This document shows positions 16,280 through 23,665 of a DNA stretch of 43,233 nucleotides, in pieces (the first letter of the stretch is position 1; every line of letters begins with the position of its first letter). The translations under genes and the position numbers were made by a program. The DNA is taken from assembly GCA_002297415.1 (NCBI GenBank), contig DBKZ01000057.1, positions 33,351 through 76,583 on the forward strand. The letters run 5' to 3'. The notes under the pieces are model-generated. The model made no database searches and was not told the DNA's origin. It saw only the letters and a list, made by a program, of their open reading frames with translations. Source of the stretch: Ruminococcaceae bacterium UBA737. Lineage in GTDB: Bacteria; Bacillota; Clostridia; Oscillospirales; Acutalibacteraceae.

Positions 16280-17143
16280 TTATGCCCCCTTATAGATATC
16301 TCTGTGCAAAGACGACGCAACATAGCCGTTTTCAATGAGGTGCTTATAAATAAGCTCCGCGAATGTTACCGACCTATGCTTACCGCCCGTACAGCCGAAG
16401 GATATTACAAGCTGGCTTTTGCCCTCTTTTGAATAAAGAGGAAGAGAATAATCTATAAAGTCCTTTATTTTTTCAAAAAGCTTTTGGCTTTCCTCAAAGC
16501 CCATTACATAATCCCTGACCTCTTTGTCAAGACCCGTCTTATTTTTAAGGCTTTCAATATAAAACGGATTAGGAAGACACCTTACATCAAGCACTATATC
16601 CGCGTCCTCGTCTATTCCGTACTTAAACCCGAAGGAACGGCACTGAATGTGCATTCCTTTTTTCGCGTCGTTTAAGAAAATTTCGGTGAGCTGTTTTTTA
16701 AGCTGAGCGATAGACAGATTTGTGGTATCAATAAGATAATCCGACTGAAATCTGAGCCTTTTAAGCATTTCGCGCTCTGCCTTTACGGCGTCCGAAACGG
16801 AATAATTATCCTTTTCGCAAAGCGGATGCTTTCTTCTGTTTTCCTTAAATCTTCTTACTAAAACCTTATCGTCGCAGTCCAAGAAAAGAATTTTATAATT
16901 CACATTATCCTTTTTAAGGGTATCGAGCACATTTCCGATTTCCGCAAACATATCGCCTGTTCTTATATCGGTTACGATTGCGATTTTTTCAAGCTCGTTA
17001 TTCCCTCTTGCGGAAAGATTTATAAAAGCGGGAATTATCGCAGGCGGAATATTATCGACGCAATAAAATCCCAAGTCCTCAAGAGTATTAGCCGCCTGAG
17101 TTTTTCCTGCTCCCGACATGCCTGTAACAATTAACAGATTCAT
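16280..17143 (-). CDS. rapZ: RNase adapter/nucleotide-binding protein RapZ (YvcJ)
   Basis: P-loop protein of the RapZ/YvcJ family, 287 residues, the standard length. Walker A GMSGAGKT is at residues 8-15 and VDNIPPAIIPAF follows near 29. The C-terminal domain that binds RNA or metabolite in E. coli RapZ carries the conserved GCTGGKHRSV at 250-259. In E. coli it controls GlmZ and cell-envelope amino sugar synthesis; in Firmicutes its role is less defined, and YvcJ hydrolyses GTP. It starts immediately after murB with no gap (the stop ends at 17144) and sits in the hprK-ROK-murB-rapZ-whiA-dnaE operon, between cell-wall and regulatory genes. The ribosome site is GGAAGGA. Confidence 0.94.
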   Translation of the reverse strand: MNLLIVTGMSGAGKTQAANTLEDLGFYCVDNIPPAIIPAFINLSARGNNELEKIAIVTDIRTGDMFAEIGNVLDTLKKDNVNYKILFLDCDDKVLVRRFKENRRKHPLCEKDNYSVSDAVKAEREMLKRLRFQSDYLIDTTNLSIAQLKKQLTEIFLNDAKKGMHIQCRSFGFKYGIDEDADIVLDVRCLPNPFYIESLKNKTGLDKEVRDYVMGFEESQKLFEKIKDFIDYSLPLYSKEGKSQLVISFGCTGGKHRSVTFAELIYKHLIENGYVASSLHRDIYKGA

Positions 17144-18061
17144 TTATCCTTCCTCTTTTCTTCCTATGAAAATAACCTCCGGTTCAAGCAAAACATTATC
17201 GTTTTTTAAAACCGTTTCTTTAATATCGCTGATAAGATTTTTAACATCCGTTGCGCTTGCACTGTCTTTATTTATTATAAAGCCCGCATGCTTTTCGCTG
17301 ACCTGTGCGCCGCCGCACATTTTGCCCTTAAAGCCGTTTTTTTCTATAAGCGCGCCTGCAAAATATCCCTCGGGTCTTTTAAATGTGCTTCCCGCACTCG
17401 GATATTCAAGCGGCTGTTTTTGCTTTCTTCTTTCCATAAATCCGTTCATTTTTTCTTTTGTTTCGGATTTATCTCCCTTTGAAAGCTCAAATTCCGCGCT
17501 TAATACAATTAAGCCCTTTTCTTTAAAAACGCTGGTTCTGTAGCCTAAAGCCATATCCTTCTTTAAAAGAGTTAAAGCATTTCCGTCTCGGTCTATGCAC
17601 ATACAGCTTTTTATCACATCGGAAATCTCGCCGCCGTAAGCCCCCGCGTTCATAACCGCCGCTCCGCCTACGCTCCCCGGAATTCCGAAAGCAAATTCAA
17701 GCCCAGAAAGCGAATTTTCAAGAGCAAAATTGCAAAGCCTTATAAGCGATACTCCGCATTCGCAATAAATTACATTTTCGCTTTTAAGCTCTGTTTTATT
17801 AAGCTTTGAGGTGTCTATAACAGCCCCTTCAATTCCGAAATCCGAAACAAGGAGGTTTGAACCCTTGCCGATTATGAAAAAAGGAACATTAAACTCTTTG
17901 CAAAGCTTAATAACCTTGACAAGCTCATCTGAACAGGACGGATAAATATAAAAATCCGCCGCTCCGCCGATTTTAAAGCTTGTATGAGCGCTCATCATTT
18001 CGTTTTTCTTAAACTCTGCTCCTGTTTTTTCAAGCTCTCTTATAAACTCATAATTTTCCAT
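17144..18061 (-). CDS. murB: UDP-N-acetylenolpyruvoylglucosamine reductase MurB
   Basis: Reduces UDP-GlcNAc-enolpyruvate to UDP-MurNAc with FAD and NADPH, the second committed step of peptidoglycan precursor synthesis. The 305-residue length fits the Gram-positive type II enzyme. Visible features are HTSFKIGGAADFYIYP, the FAD-binding IIGKGSNLLVSDFG, GSVGGAAVMNAGAYGGEI, the catalytic serine in YPSAGSTFKRP, and a C-terminal LLEPEVIFIG with the glutamate. Its position between a ROK kinase and rapZ is part of the conserved clostridial hprK-murB-rapZ cluster. The ribosome site before the ATG is weak (AGGCTC), which suggests coupling to the ROK kinase gene ending 2 bp upstream. Confidence 0.96.
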   Translation of the reverse strand: MENYEFIRELEKTGAEFKKNEMMSAHTSFKIGGAADFYIYPSCSDELVKVIKLCKEFNVPFFIIGKGSNLLVSDFGIEGAVIDTSKLNKTELKSENVIYCECGVSLIRLCNFALENSLSGLEFAFGIPGSVGGAAVMNAGAYGGEISDVIKSCMCIDRDGNALTLLKKDMALGYRTSVFKEKGLIVLSAEFELSKGDKSETKEKMNGFMERRKQKQPLEYPSAGSTFKRPEGYFAGALIEKNGFKGKMCGGAQVSEKHAGFIINKDSASATDVKNLISDIKETVLKNDNVLLEPEVIFIGRKEEG

Positions 18062-18063
18062 AA

Positions 18064-19020
18064 TTATTTATAGAGCCTGTCAAGGAAAGCCGCGCCGATA
18101 ATTCCCGCGTCGTTTCCGAGGTCCGCCGCTTTGATAACGGTTTTTGCGGGGATATTTCTCGCATAGTTTTCGCCGCTTATTATTTCTCTTATCGGGGCAA
18201 TAAGCGTTTCGCCCTCTTTTGAAATTCCTCCGCCGATACAGATAACATCAGGCTGGAAGGTGTTTATAATATTAGCTAAACCTACGGCTACATAGCCTAT
18301 ATAATTATCGACAACCGCTTTTCCTGCCTCGTCGCCGTTTCTCATTGCGTTAAAGGCGGTTTTTCCGCTCGCATTGTCAAGCTTTCCGTCGCATAACTGC
18401 CACATGGAACTTTCGGGGAATCTTATCATTGCCTGCTTTGTCTGTCTGATAAGAGCGGTAGCAGAAGCATAAGCCTCATAACAGCCGAGTCTTCCGCAGG
18501 TGCATGCCTCGCCGTTCATTTGAATAACGGTGTGTCCGAGCTCTCCGCCTGCATAGTTAGAGCCTGAATAAAGCTTGCCGTCGATAATAATTCCTCCGCC
18601 GACGCCCGTTCCTAAGGTTACGGCGATAAAGTTTTTTGTACCTCTGCCTGCGCCCGCGATATATTCGCCGTAAGCCGCGGCATTCGCGTCATTTTCAAGG
18701 AAAAGGTCAACCCCGAGCCTCTCTTTTAACATATCTCCAAGCGGAAGATCATAAAATCCCAAATTGTTTGAATAGGTGACAATTCCTGTTTTCGGGTTTA
18801 TTGACCCGGGAGTTCCTATTCCCACCGCCGCTATATCCTTAATTTCTACGCCTGCGGCTTTTGCCGCTTCGATACTTACTTTAGCTATATCGTCAACTAT
18901 TTCTTCCGAGGGTCTCGGCAAATTAGTCTTAACCTTATTAGTTGCAATGATTTTATAATCCTCATCCACAACACCTGCAACGATATTTGTTCCGCCTAAA
19001 TCAATTCCGAGTCTTAACAT
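18064..19020 (-). CDS. ROK family sugar kinase, probable glucokinase
   Basis: A 318-residue ROK kinase, the length of Firmicutes GlcK. It has the ATP phosphate-binding LGIDLGGTNIVAG at the N-terminus, VTLGTGVGGGII, the ROK active-site ELGHTVIQ with the sugar-binding Glu and His, and the zinc motif CTCGRLGCYEAYAS. It would phosphorylate glucose taken up outside the PTS or released from oligosaccharides. Glucose is the likely substrate but other hexoses cannot be excluded. GGAGG lies 6-8 bases upstream of the ATG. It is inserted between hprK and murB, linking hexose phosphorylation and the carbon-catabolite sensor kinase in one transcript. Confidence 0.9.
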   Translation of the reverse strand: MLRLGIDLGGTNIVAGVVDEDYKIIATNKVKTNLPRPSEEIVDDIAKVSIEAAKAAGVEIKDIAAVGIGTPGSINPKTGIVTYSNNLGFYDLPLGDMLKERLGVDLFLENDANAAAYGEYIAGAGRGTKNFIAVTLGTGVGGGIIIDGKLYSGSNYAGGELGHTVIQMNGEACTCGRLGCYEAYASATALIRQTKQAMIRFPESSMWQLCDGKLDNASGKTAFNAMRNGDEAGKAVVDNYIGYVAVGLANIINTFQPDVICIGGGISKEGETLIAPIREIISGENYARNIPAKTVIKAADLGNDAGIIGAAFLDRLYK

Positions 19021-19038
19021 ATATTTTCCTCCGATAAA

Positions 19039-19983
19039 TCAGTTTTTGCTGTCTTTAAAATCGTCCGTCATACCAAGCCTGCTTAAAAGGTCCTCAGCCG
19101 CATTATAGCCGAGCTTTTTCTGACGGTTGTTCATAGCGGCGATTTCTATAATTACCGCAAGGTTACGCCCGGGTCTTACAGGCACCGTAAGCGACGGGAC
19201 GGTAAGTCCTAAAATTTCTGTCGTCTGGTTTTCGAGACCCATTCTGTCATAGACCTTATTAACATCCCACTGCTCGAGATTAACTACAAGGTCTATCTTC
19301 TCTGTAAGCTTTACCGCTCCGACACCGAATATTCTGCTTGCATTTATTATACCTATTCCGCGAAGCTCTATAAAATGACGGATATTTTCGGGAGCCGAGC
19401 CAACAAGCGATTTGCTTGACACTCTTCTTATTTCCACCGCGTCGTCCGCAATAAGACGGTGGCCTCGCTTTACAAGCTCTATAGCGGTTTCGCTTTTTCC
19501 TACTCCGCTTTCGCCGAGCAGCAAAATTCCCTCGCCGTAAACCTCAACCAAAACTCCGTGCCTTGTAATTCTCGGAGCTAAATTAAGGCTCAAAAAAGCG
19601 ATAAGAGCCGCTGAAAAGCCGGATGTTGTATCCTTAGTTCTAAGCAGCGGAACGCCGAATTCCTTTGCCTCTTCTATAAAATATTCAGGCATTTCAAGCT
19701 CTCTTGAAAGCACTACGGCTACAGGCTTTCTTGAGAAAAATTCCTTTGCCCTGCCTATAGCCTTTTCGGGCACAAAGCATTCTATAAAGCTCATTTCGCT
19801 CAGACCGAAAATCTGAATACGGTCCGCGTCAAAATAATTGAAAAATCCCGCTATCTGAAGTCCGGGGCGGTTGATTTCGGTGCTTGATATCAAAATATTC
19901 TCCGGATTTTCGGGAAGATAAAATTCTTCAAGGTTAAATTCATCAATAATTTTTTTCAGAGATACGGTATAATTTGTCTTCAT
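19039..19983 (-). CDS. hprK: HPr kinase/phosphorylase
   Basis: Bifunctional enzyme that phosphorylates Ser46 of HPr in response to glycolytic intermediates and removes it with inorganic phosphate; it is the sensor of carbon catabolite repression in Gram-positives. The 314-residue product has the N-terminal domain (1-130), Walker A GESGVGKS (157-164), the following HRLIADDAVEI, and the HprK family signature region ENIRHFIELRGIGIINA. I place the start at the ATG at 19983 rather than the GTG at 19989: GGGAG is 7 bases from the ATG but only one base from the GTG. It leads the operon down to dnaE from a divergent promoter. Confidence 0.96.
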   Translation of the reverse strand: MKTNYTVSLKKIIDEFNLEEFYLPENPENILISSTEINRPGLQIAGFFNYFDADRIQIFGLSEMSFIECFVPEKAIGRAKEFFSRKPVAVVLSRELEMPEYFIEEAKEFGVPLLRTKDTTSGFSAALIAFLSLNLAPRITRHGVLVEVYGEGILLLGESGVGKSETAIELVKRGHRLIADDAVEIRRVSSKSLVGSAPENIRHFIELRGIGIINASRIFGVGAVKLTEKIDLVVNLEQWDVNKVYDRMGLENQTTEILGLTVPSLTVPVRPGRNLAVIIEIAAMNNRQKKLGYNAAEDLLSRLGMTDDFKDSKN

Positions 19984-20012
19984 ACGCACGCTCCCATATA
20001 TATTTTAAATAT

Positions 20013-20041
20013 ATTATACTATACTTTTCCTTAATTTGGAA
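20013..20041 (-). promoter_or_regulatory. Probable promoter of the hprK-dnaE operon
   Basis: On the minus strand, TTCCAA (20041-20036), a 17-bp spacer and perfect TATAAT (20018-20013). The -10 is strong and the -35 weak. It is divergent from the ychF promoter 29 bp away. Confidence 0.6.
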
Positions 20042-20069
20042 TGATTTTTTTAAAATTTATTATTTTTTC

Positions 20070-20098
20070 TTGATATGGGGACGGTTTGAATGTATAAT
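20070..20098 (+). promoter_or_regulatory. Sigma-A promoter of ychF and the downstream long operon
   Basis: TTGATA (20070-20075), a 17-bp spacer and TATAAT (20093-20098), about 34 bp upstream of the ychF ATG. No clear terminator is seen after it until 31231. Confidence 0.78.
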
Positions 20099-20131
20099 TA
20101 TATTGATTTATTGTATTTTGGAGGCATATAT

Positions 20132-21235
20132 ATGAAACTCGGAATGGTAGGACTTCCGAATGTCGGAAAGTCAACCCTGTTTAATGCTATAACGAATGCC
20201 GGAGCGCAGTCGGCTAACTATCCTTTCTGCACTATTGAGCCTAATGTGGGCGTAGTAAGCGTTCCCGATGAAAGGCTCGAAAAATTAAAGGAAATTTATA
20301 ATCCCGACAAGTTCACGCCGGCTGTAATAGAATTTGTGGATATCGCGGGTCTTGTTAAGGGCGCCTCAAAGGGTGAAGGCTTAGGAAACAAATTTTTAAG
20401 CAATATAAGAGAGGTCGACGCGATAGTTCATGTTGTCCGCTGCTTTGAAAGCACCGATATAATTCATGTCGAAGGCTCTGTTGACCCTGCAAGGGATATT
20501 GAAACCATAAATTTAGAGCTTATCTTTTCGGATATGGAAATCGTTGCAAGAAGGCTTGATAAGGCGCAGAAAGCGGCTAAGGGCGACAAATCGGCTTTAA
20601 AAGAGGTTGATTTCTTAAAAAGGCTCAATGCCCATCTTGAATCGGGACTTCCCGCGCGCTCTATGGAGACTGAGGACGATAATGAATACGAAATTCTTCA
20701 TTCGACCGCTCTTCTTTCCTTAAAGCCCGTAATTTACGCATGCAATATGAGCGAAGAGGACTTCACATCGGGAATTGAGGATAATAAGAACTATCTTACC
20801 GTAAAAGAAATCGCCGAGCGTGAAAAGGCGGAAATTCTTCCGATATGCGCTTCCCTCGAGGCCGAGATTTCAGAGCTTTCGGACGAGGAAAAAATGATGT
20901 TCTTGGAAGAAATAGGACTTGAAAGGTCGGGACTTGACCGAATGATTCAAAAATGCTATCACCTTTTAGGGCTTATTTCCTATCTTACGGCAGGAAAGCC
21001 CGAGGTAAGAGCATGGACCATAACAAAGGGCACAAAAGCGCCTCAGGCGGCAGGAAAAATCCACTCCGATTTTGAGCGCGGATTTATCAGAGCCGAGGTT
21101 ATCGCTTATGATGATTTTATAAACAAGTGCGGCGGAAATATGGTAACCGCAAAGGAAAAGGGCTTAGTCAGAAGCGAGGGCAAGGACTATGTCATGAATG
21201 ACGGAGATATCGTTCTTTTCAGATTTAATGTCTGA
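20132..21235 (+). CDS. ychF: Redox-regulated ATPase YchF (OBG family)
   Basis: Universal OBG-family P-loop protein of 367 residues that binds ATP rather than GTP and associates with ribosomes. Motifs: G1 GLPNVGKST at about 7-15, the switch-region YPFCTIEPN, VDIAGLVKGASKGEGLGNKF (residues 68-87), a NMSE in place of the GTPase NKxD motif (the known reason for ATP specificity), and the C-terminal TGS-like domain. The start is the ATG at 20132, with GGAGG 7 bases upstream; an open frame extends 14 codons further but into the -10 region of the promoter. It is the first gene of a plus-strand run whose next gene starts 27 bp later. Confidence 0.96.
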   Translation: MKLGMVGLPNVGKSTLFNAITNAGAQSANYPFCTIEPNVGVVSVPDERLEKLKEIYNPDKFTPAVIEFVDIAGLVKGASKGEGLGNKFLSNIREVDAIVHVVRCFESTDIIHVEGSVDPARDIETINLELIFSDMEIVARRLDKAQKAAKGDKSALKEVDFLKRLNAHLESGLPARSMETEDDNEYEILHSTALLSLKPVIYACNMSEEDFTSGIEDNKNYLTVKEIAEREKAEILPICASLEAEISELSDEEKMMFLEEIGLERSGLDRMIQKCYHLLGLISYLTAGKPEVRAWTITKGTKAPQAAGKIHSDFERGFIRAEVIAYDDFINKCGGNMVTAKEKGLVRSEGKDYVMNDGDIVLFRFNV

Positions 21236-21262
21236 TATTCTTAATTTCCGGAGGGACAGGCT

Positions 21263-22429
21263 ATGCTGCGAAAAACCTATGCTGAAATAAATGAAGAAAC
21301 CCTTAAAAACAACATAAAAAACATAAGGCTCAATTACAGCGAATATAAATATTATTTCGGCGTTGTAAAGGGCAATGCCTACGGGCACGGCTTTCACACC
21401 GTAAACGCGCTGATTGATGGCGGAATAAACTACCTTGCCGTGGCAACGCCCGACGAGGCTTTAAAAGTAAGAGAATTTAACGGAGAAATACCGATTTTAT
21501 GCTTGGAGCCCGCAGACCTTTCGGCGGTAAATGCTATGCTTGACAATAACATCACCTTAACGGTCGACAGCTTAGATACCTTAGACTCGGTTTTAAAGGC
21601 TGAAAAAAGCAAAAATATAAAGGTTCACCTTAAAATCGACAGCGGAATGAACCGCCTCGGCTTTAAGGACCCTAATGAGCTGAAAGAAGCCTTTAAAGCG
21701 ATTAAGGAAAGCGAAAATATTACGCTTGAAGGAATTTTTACACATCTTGCAACCTCAGGGCTTAACGATTCTTATTATGACCGACAGATAGATAATTTTT
21801 ACGGCATAATAAATATTGCGGGACTAAACTTAAACGAAATCCCCATAATTCACATTGACCGCTCGCTTACTTTGGTGCATCACAAAAAACAGCCGTTTGT
21901 AAACGGAGTGAGACTCGGTATCTGTATGTACGGATTTGCCCAGAGCCTTAACGAGCCGACGGGACTCAGAAAAATCAAGAGAGATTTTTATGTTAAAAAG
22001 TCAGGTATAAGCGATGTTATATTCAAAAACCAATTAGATGTTAAAACCGCTATGTCGCTTTATACCGAGGTTATTGCCGTAAAGCAGGTTAAAAAGGGTG
22101 AATTCGCGGGCTACGGCGCCGAATATGCTTTCGAAGAGAACGGCTATGCCGCGACCTTGGCGATAGGCTATTATGACGGAATACCCGACGGACTTAAAAC
22201 CGTTAACATAAACGGAAAGAATTATAAGATAATCGGCGAGCATTGCATGGATATGATAAGCATTAAGGCGGACGCAAGCGTTAAAGCGGGAGACAAAGCA
22301 GAGATTTTCGGCGATAAGGTTTCGGTAAAATCGGCGGCGGCGCAGAGCGGTATCAGCTCCTACAAGCTTTTATGCTCGGTATCTTCAAGAGTGCCGAGGG
22401 TTTACGGCGAGGAAGAATTATATATTTAA
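21263..22429 (+). CDS. Divergent alanine-racemase-fold PLP enzyme (candidate amino-acid racemase)
   Basis: A fold-type III PLP racemase of 388 residues. Compared with Geobacillus alanine racemase it keeps the PLP lysine (Lys36 in VVKGNAYGHG), Arg131 (GMNRLG), Arg217 facing the pyridine nitrogen (VRLGICMYG), the catalytic tyrosine (Tyr284 in AGYGAEY), Met329 (CMDM) and Tyr367. It departs at the phosphate/substrate loop: the canonical HCANSAAS is IHIDRSLTL here, with Arg200 in place of Asn203. There is also an extra stretch of roughly 20 residues around 225-272. A fully canonical Alr lies four genes on, so this copy probably has another substrate. With an ATP-grasp ligase and asparagine synthetase following, aspartate is my leading guess; alanine or serine remain possible. 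GGAGGG lies upstream of the ATG. Confidence 0.8.
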   Translation: MLRKTYAEINEETLKNNIKNIRLNYSEYKYYFGVVKGNAYGHGFHTVNALIDGGINYLAVATPDEALKVREFNGEIPILCLEPADLSAVNAMLDNNITLTVDSLDTLDSVLKAEKSKNIKVHLKIDSGMNRLGFKDPNELKEAFKAIKESENITLEGIFTHLATSGLNDSYYDRQIDNFYGIINIAGLNLNEIPIIHIDRSLTLVHHKKQPFVNGVRLGICMYGFAQSLNEPTGLRKIKRDFYVKKSGISDVIFKNQLDVKTAMSLYTEVIAVKQVKKGEFAGYGAEYAFEENGYAATLAIGYYDGIPDGLKTVNINGKNYKIIGEHCMDMISIKADASVKAGDKAEIFGDKVSVKSAAAQSGISSYKLLCSVSSRVPRVYGEEELYI

Positions 22430-22442
22430 AAAGAGGTCGGCT

Positions 22443-23663
22443 ATGGAATTTGATATACTTATTATCGGCACCGACGCAAACGCCTATTATATGGCGCGGT
22501 GCTATTATGAAAAATACGGCAAAAAGGCCGCTTTGCTCGGTCACTCTCCTCTTCCCTACACTACCTATACCGATATTCTGACAGTTATTTACGATGAAAG
22601 CATTTGGACGGAGGAAGGCTTTTTAAAAGCGCTCAGCGTTTATAAAAAGACTGCTCCCGACAAAAAAATAATTCTTATAAGTTCAAACGAGACCTATGCG
22701 GAATTTATTTCTAAGAACAAAGAAAAGCTAAACTCTTTGGGTTATGTTTTCAATTATCCCGATATCGGGCTTTTACATTCCTTTATGTATAAAGAGTCTT
22801 TTTACAAGACATACGAAAACAGCATTTTAAATCTTCCGAAAACGGAATATTTCGATTGCTCGAAGGACGGTAAACTAAGCGGAGATTTTACCTATCCCGT
22901 TATTTTAAAGCCGAGCAATGTTATCGAGTACAATCATTTATCCTTTGCGGGGAAAAACAAGATTTATAAGATAAATTCAAAAGAGGAGCTTGAAAGCACA
23001 GTTTCGCTTATAAAAAACAGCGGATATTCGGACAGGCTTATTATTCAGGATTTTATCCCGGGCGACGACAGCTGTCTTTTCGACGCTGTAGCCTATTGCT
23101 CATCAGATAAAAAATTAAGGCTTCTTTCCTTTGCGCAAATAGGGCTTCAGGAGCATACGAAAAATATGGTCGGCAACGCGGCTGTTTTGATTAACGGCTA
23201 CAATCAGTTCGGCAACACCGAGCAGATATGCGGGGAATTAAAAAGCTTTCTTGAAGAAGTCGGATACACTGGCTTTGCGGAATTCGATTTGAAGTATGAC
23301 AAGCGCGACGGCAAATTCAAGGTGCTTGAAATAAACGCAAGGCAAGGCAGAAGCAGTTATTATATTGACGCGTTAGGCTACAATCCTATAGAAATTTTAA
23401 AAGAGGATTTAATTGATAACAAGAAAAAAAGCTACGGACTTATAAAGGAAGAAATTCTTTTGTCATTCGTTCCGAAAGGCATTATTAAAAAGTATATTGT
23501 GAACAAGGAATACGCAAAAAAAGCGCTTACACTTTGGAAAAAGGGGCATGTAAACCCCCTGTATTTTAAAGAGGACAAAAATTTCAAGCGAAAGCTTTAT
23601 CTTACTAAAAAAGCTTTAAGATATTTTAAAGAGTATAAAAACGGATACTGGAAGGTTGATTGA
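22443..23663 (+). CDS. ATP-grasp carboxylate-amine ligase, D-aspartate ligase type
   Basis: A 406-residue ATP-grasp enzyme of the family that includes D-aspartate ligase (Asl) of Enterococcus faecium and Lactococcus lactis, which adds D-Asp to the lysine side chain of UDP-MurNAc-pentapeptide. Features: an N-terminal nucleotide-like fold (FDILIIGTDANAYYMARCYY), ATP-binding Lys156 in ILKPSNVIEY, IIQDFIPGDDS (200-210), the metal-binding FAEFDLKYD (278-286) and LEINARQGRSSYY (295-307), the last two closely resembling the ligase family consensus. Length is slightly shorter than Asl (about 430). It starts 13 bp after the divergent racemase and ends 2 bp before the asparagine synthetase, so the three are coupled. 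Substrate assignment is inferred from family and context; another D-amino acid or acceptor is possible. Confidence 0.78.
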   Translation: MEFDILIIGTDANAYYMARCYYEKYGKKAALLGHSPLPYTTYTDILTVIYDESIWTEEGFLKALSVYKKTAPDKKIILISSNETYAEFISKNKEKLNSLGYVFNYPDIGLLHSFMYKESFYKTYENSILNLPKTEYFDCSKDGKLSGDFTYPVILKPSNVIEYNHLSFAGKNKIYKINSKEELESTVSLIKNSGYSDRLIIQDFIPGDDSCLFDAVAYCSSDKKLRLLSFAQIGLQEHTKNMVGNAAVLINGYNQFGNTEQICGELKSFLEEVGYTGFAEFDLKYDKRDGKFKVLEINARQGRSSYYIDALGYNPIEILKEDLIDNKKKSYGLIKEEILLSFVPKGIIKKYIVNKEYAKKALTLWKKGHVNPLYFKEDKNFKRKLYLTKKALRYFKEYKNGYWKVD

Positions 23664-23665
23664 AC

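Noticed and set aside
20090..20131. Longer N-terminus for YchF
   Set aside because: The 14 extra codons overlap the promoter -10 box, and the ATG at 20132 has a good GGAGG and matches the family start.
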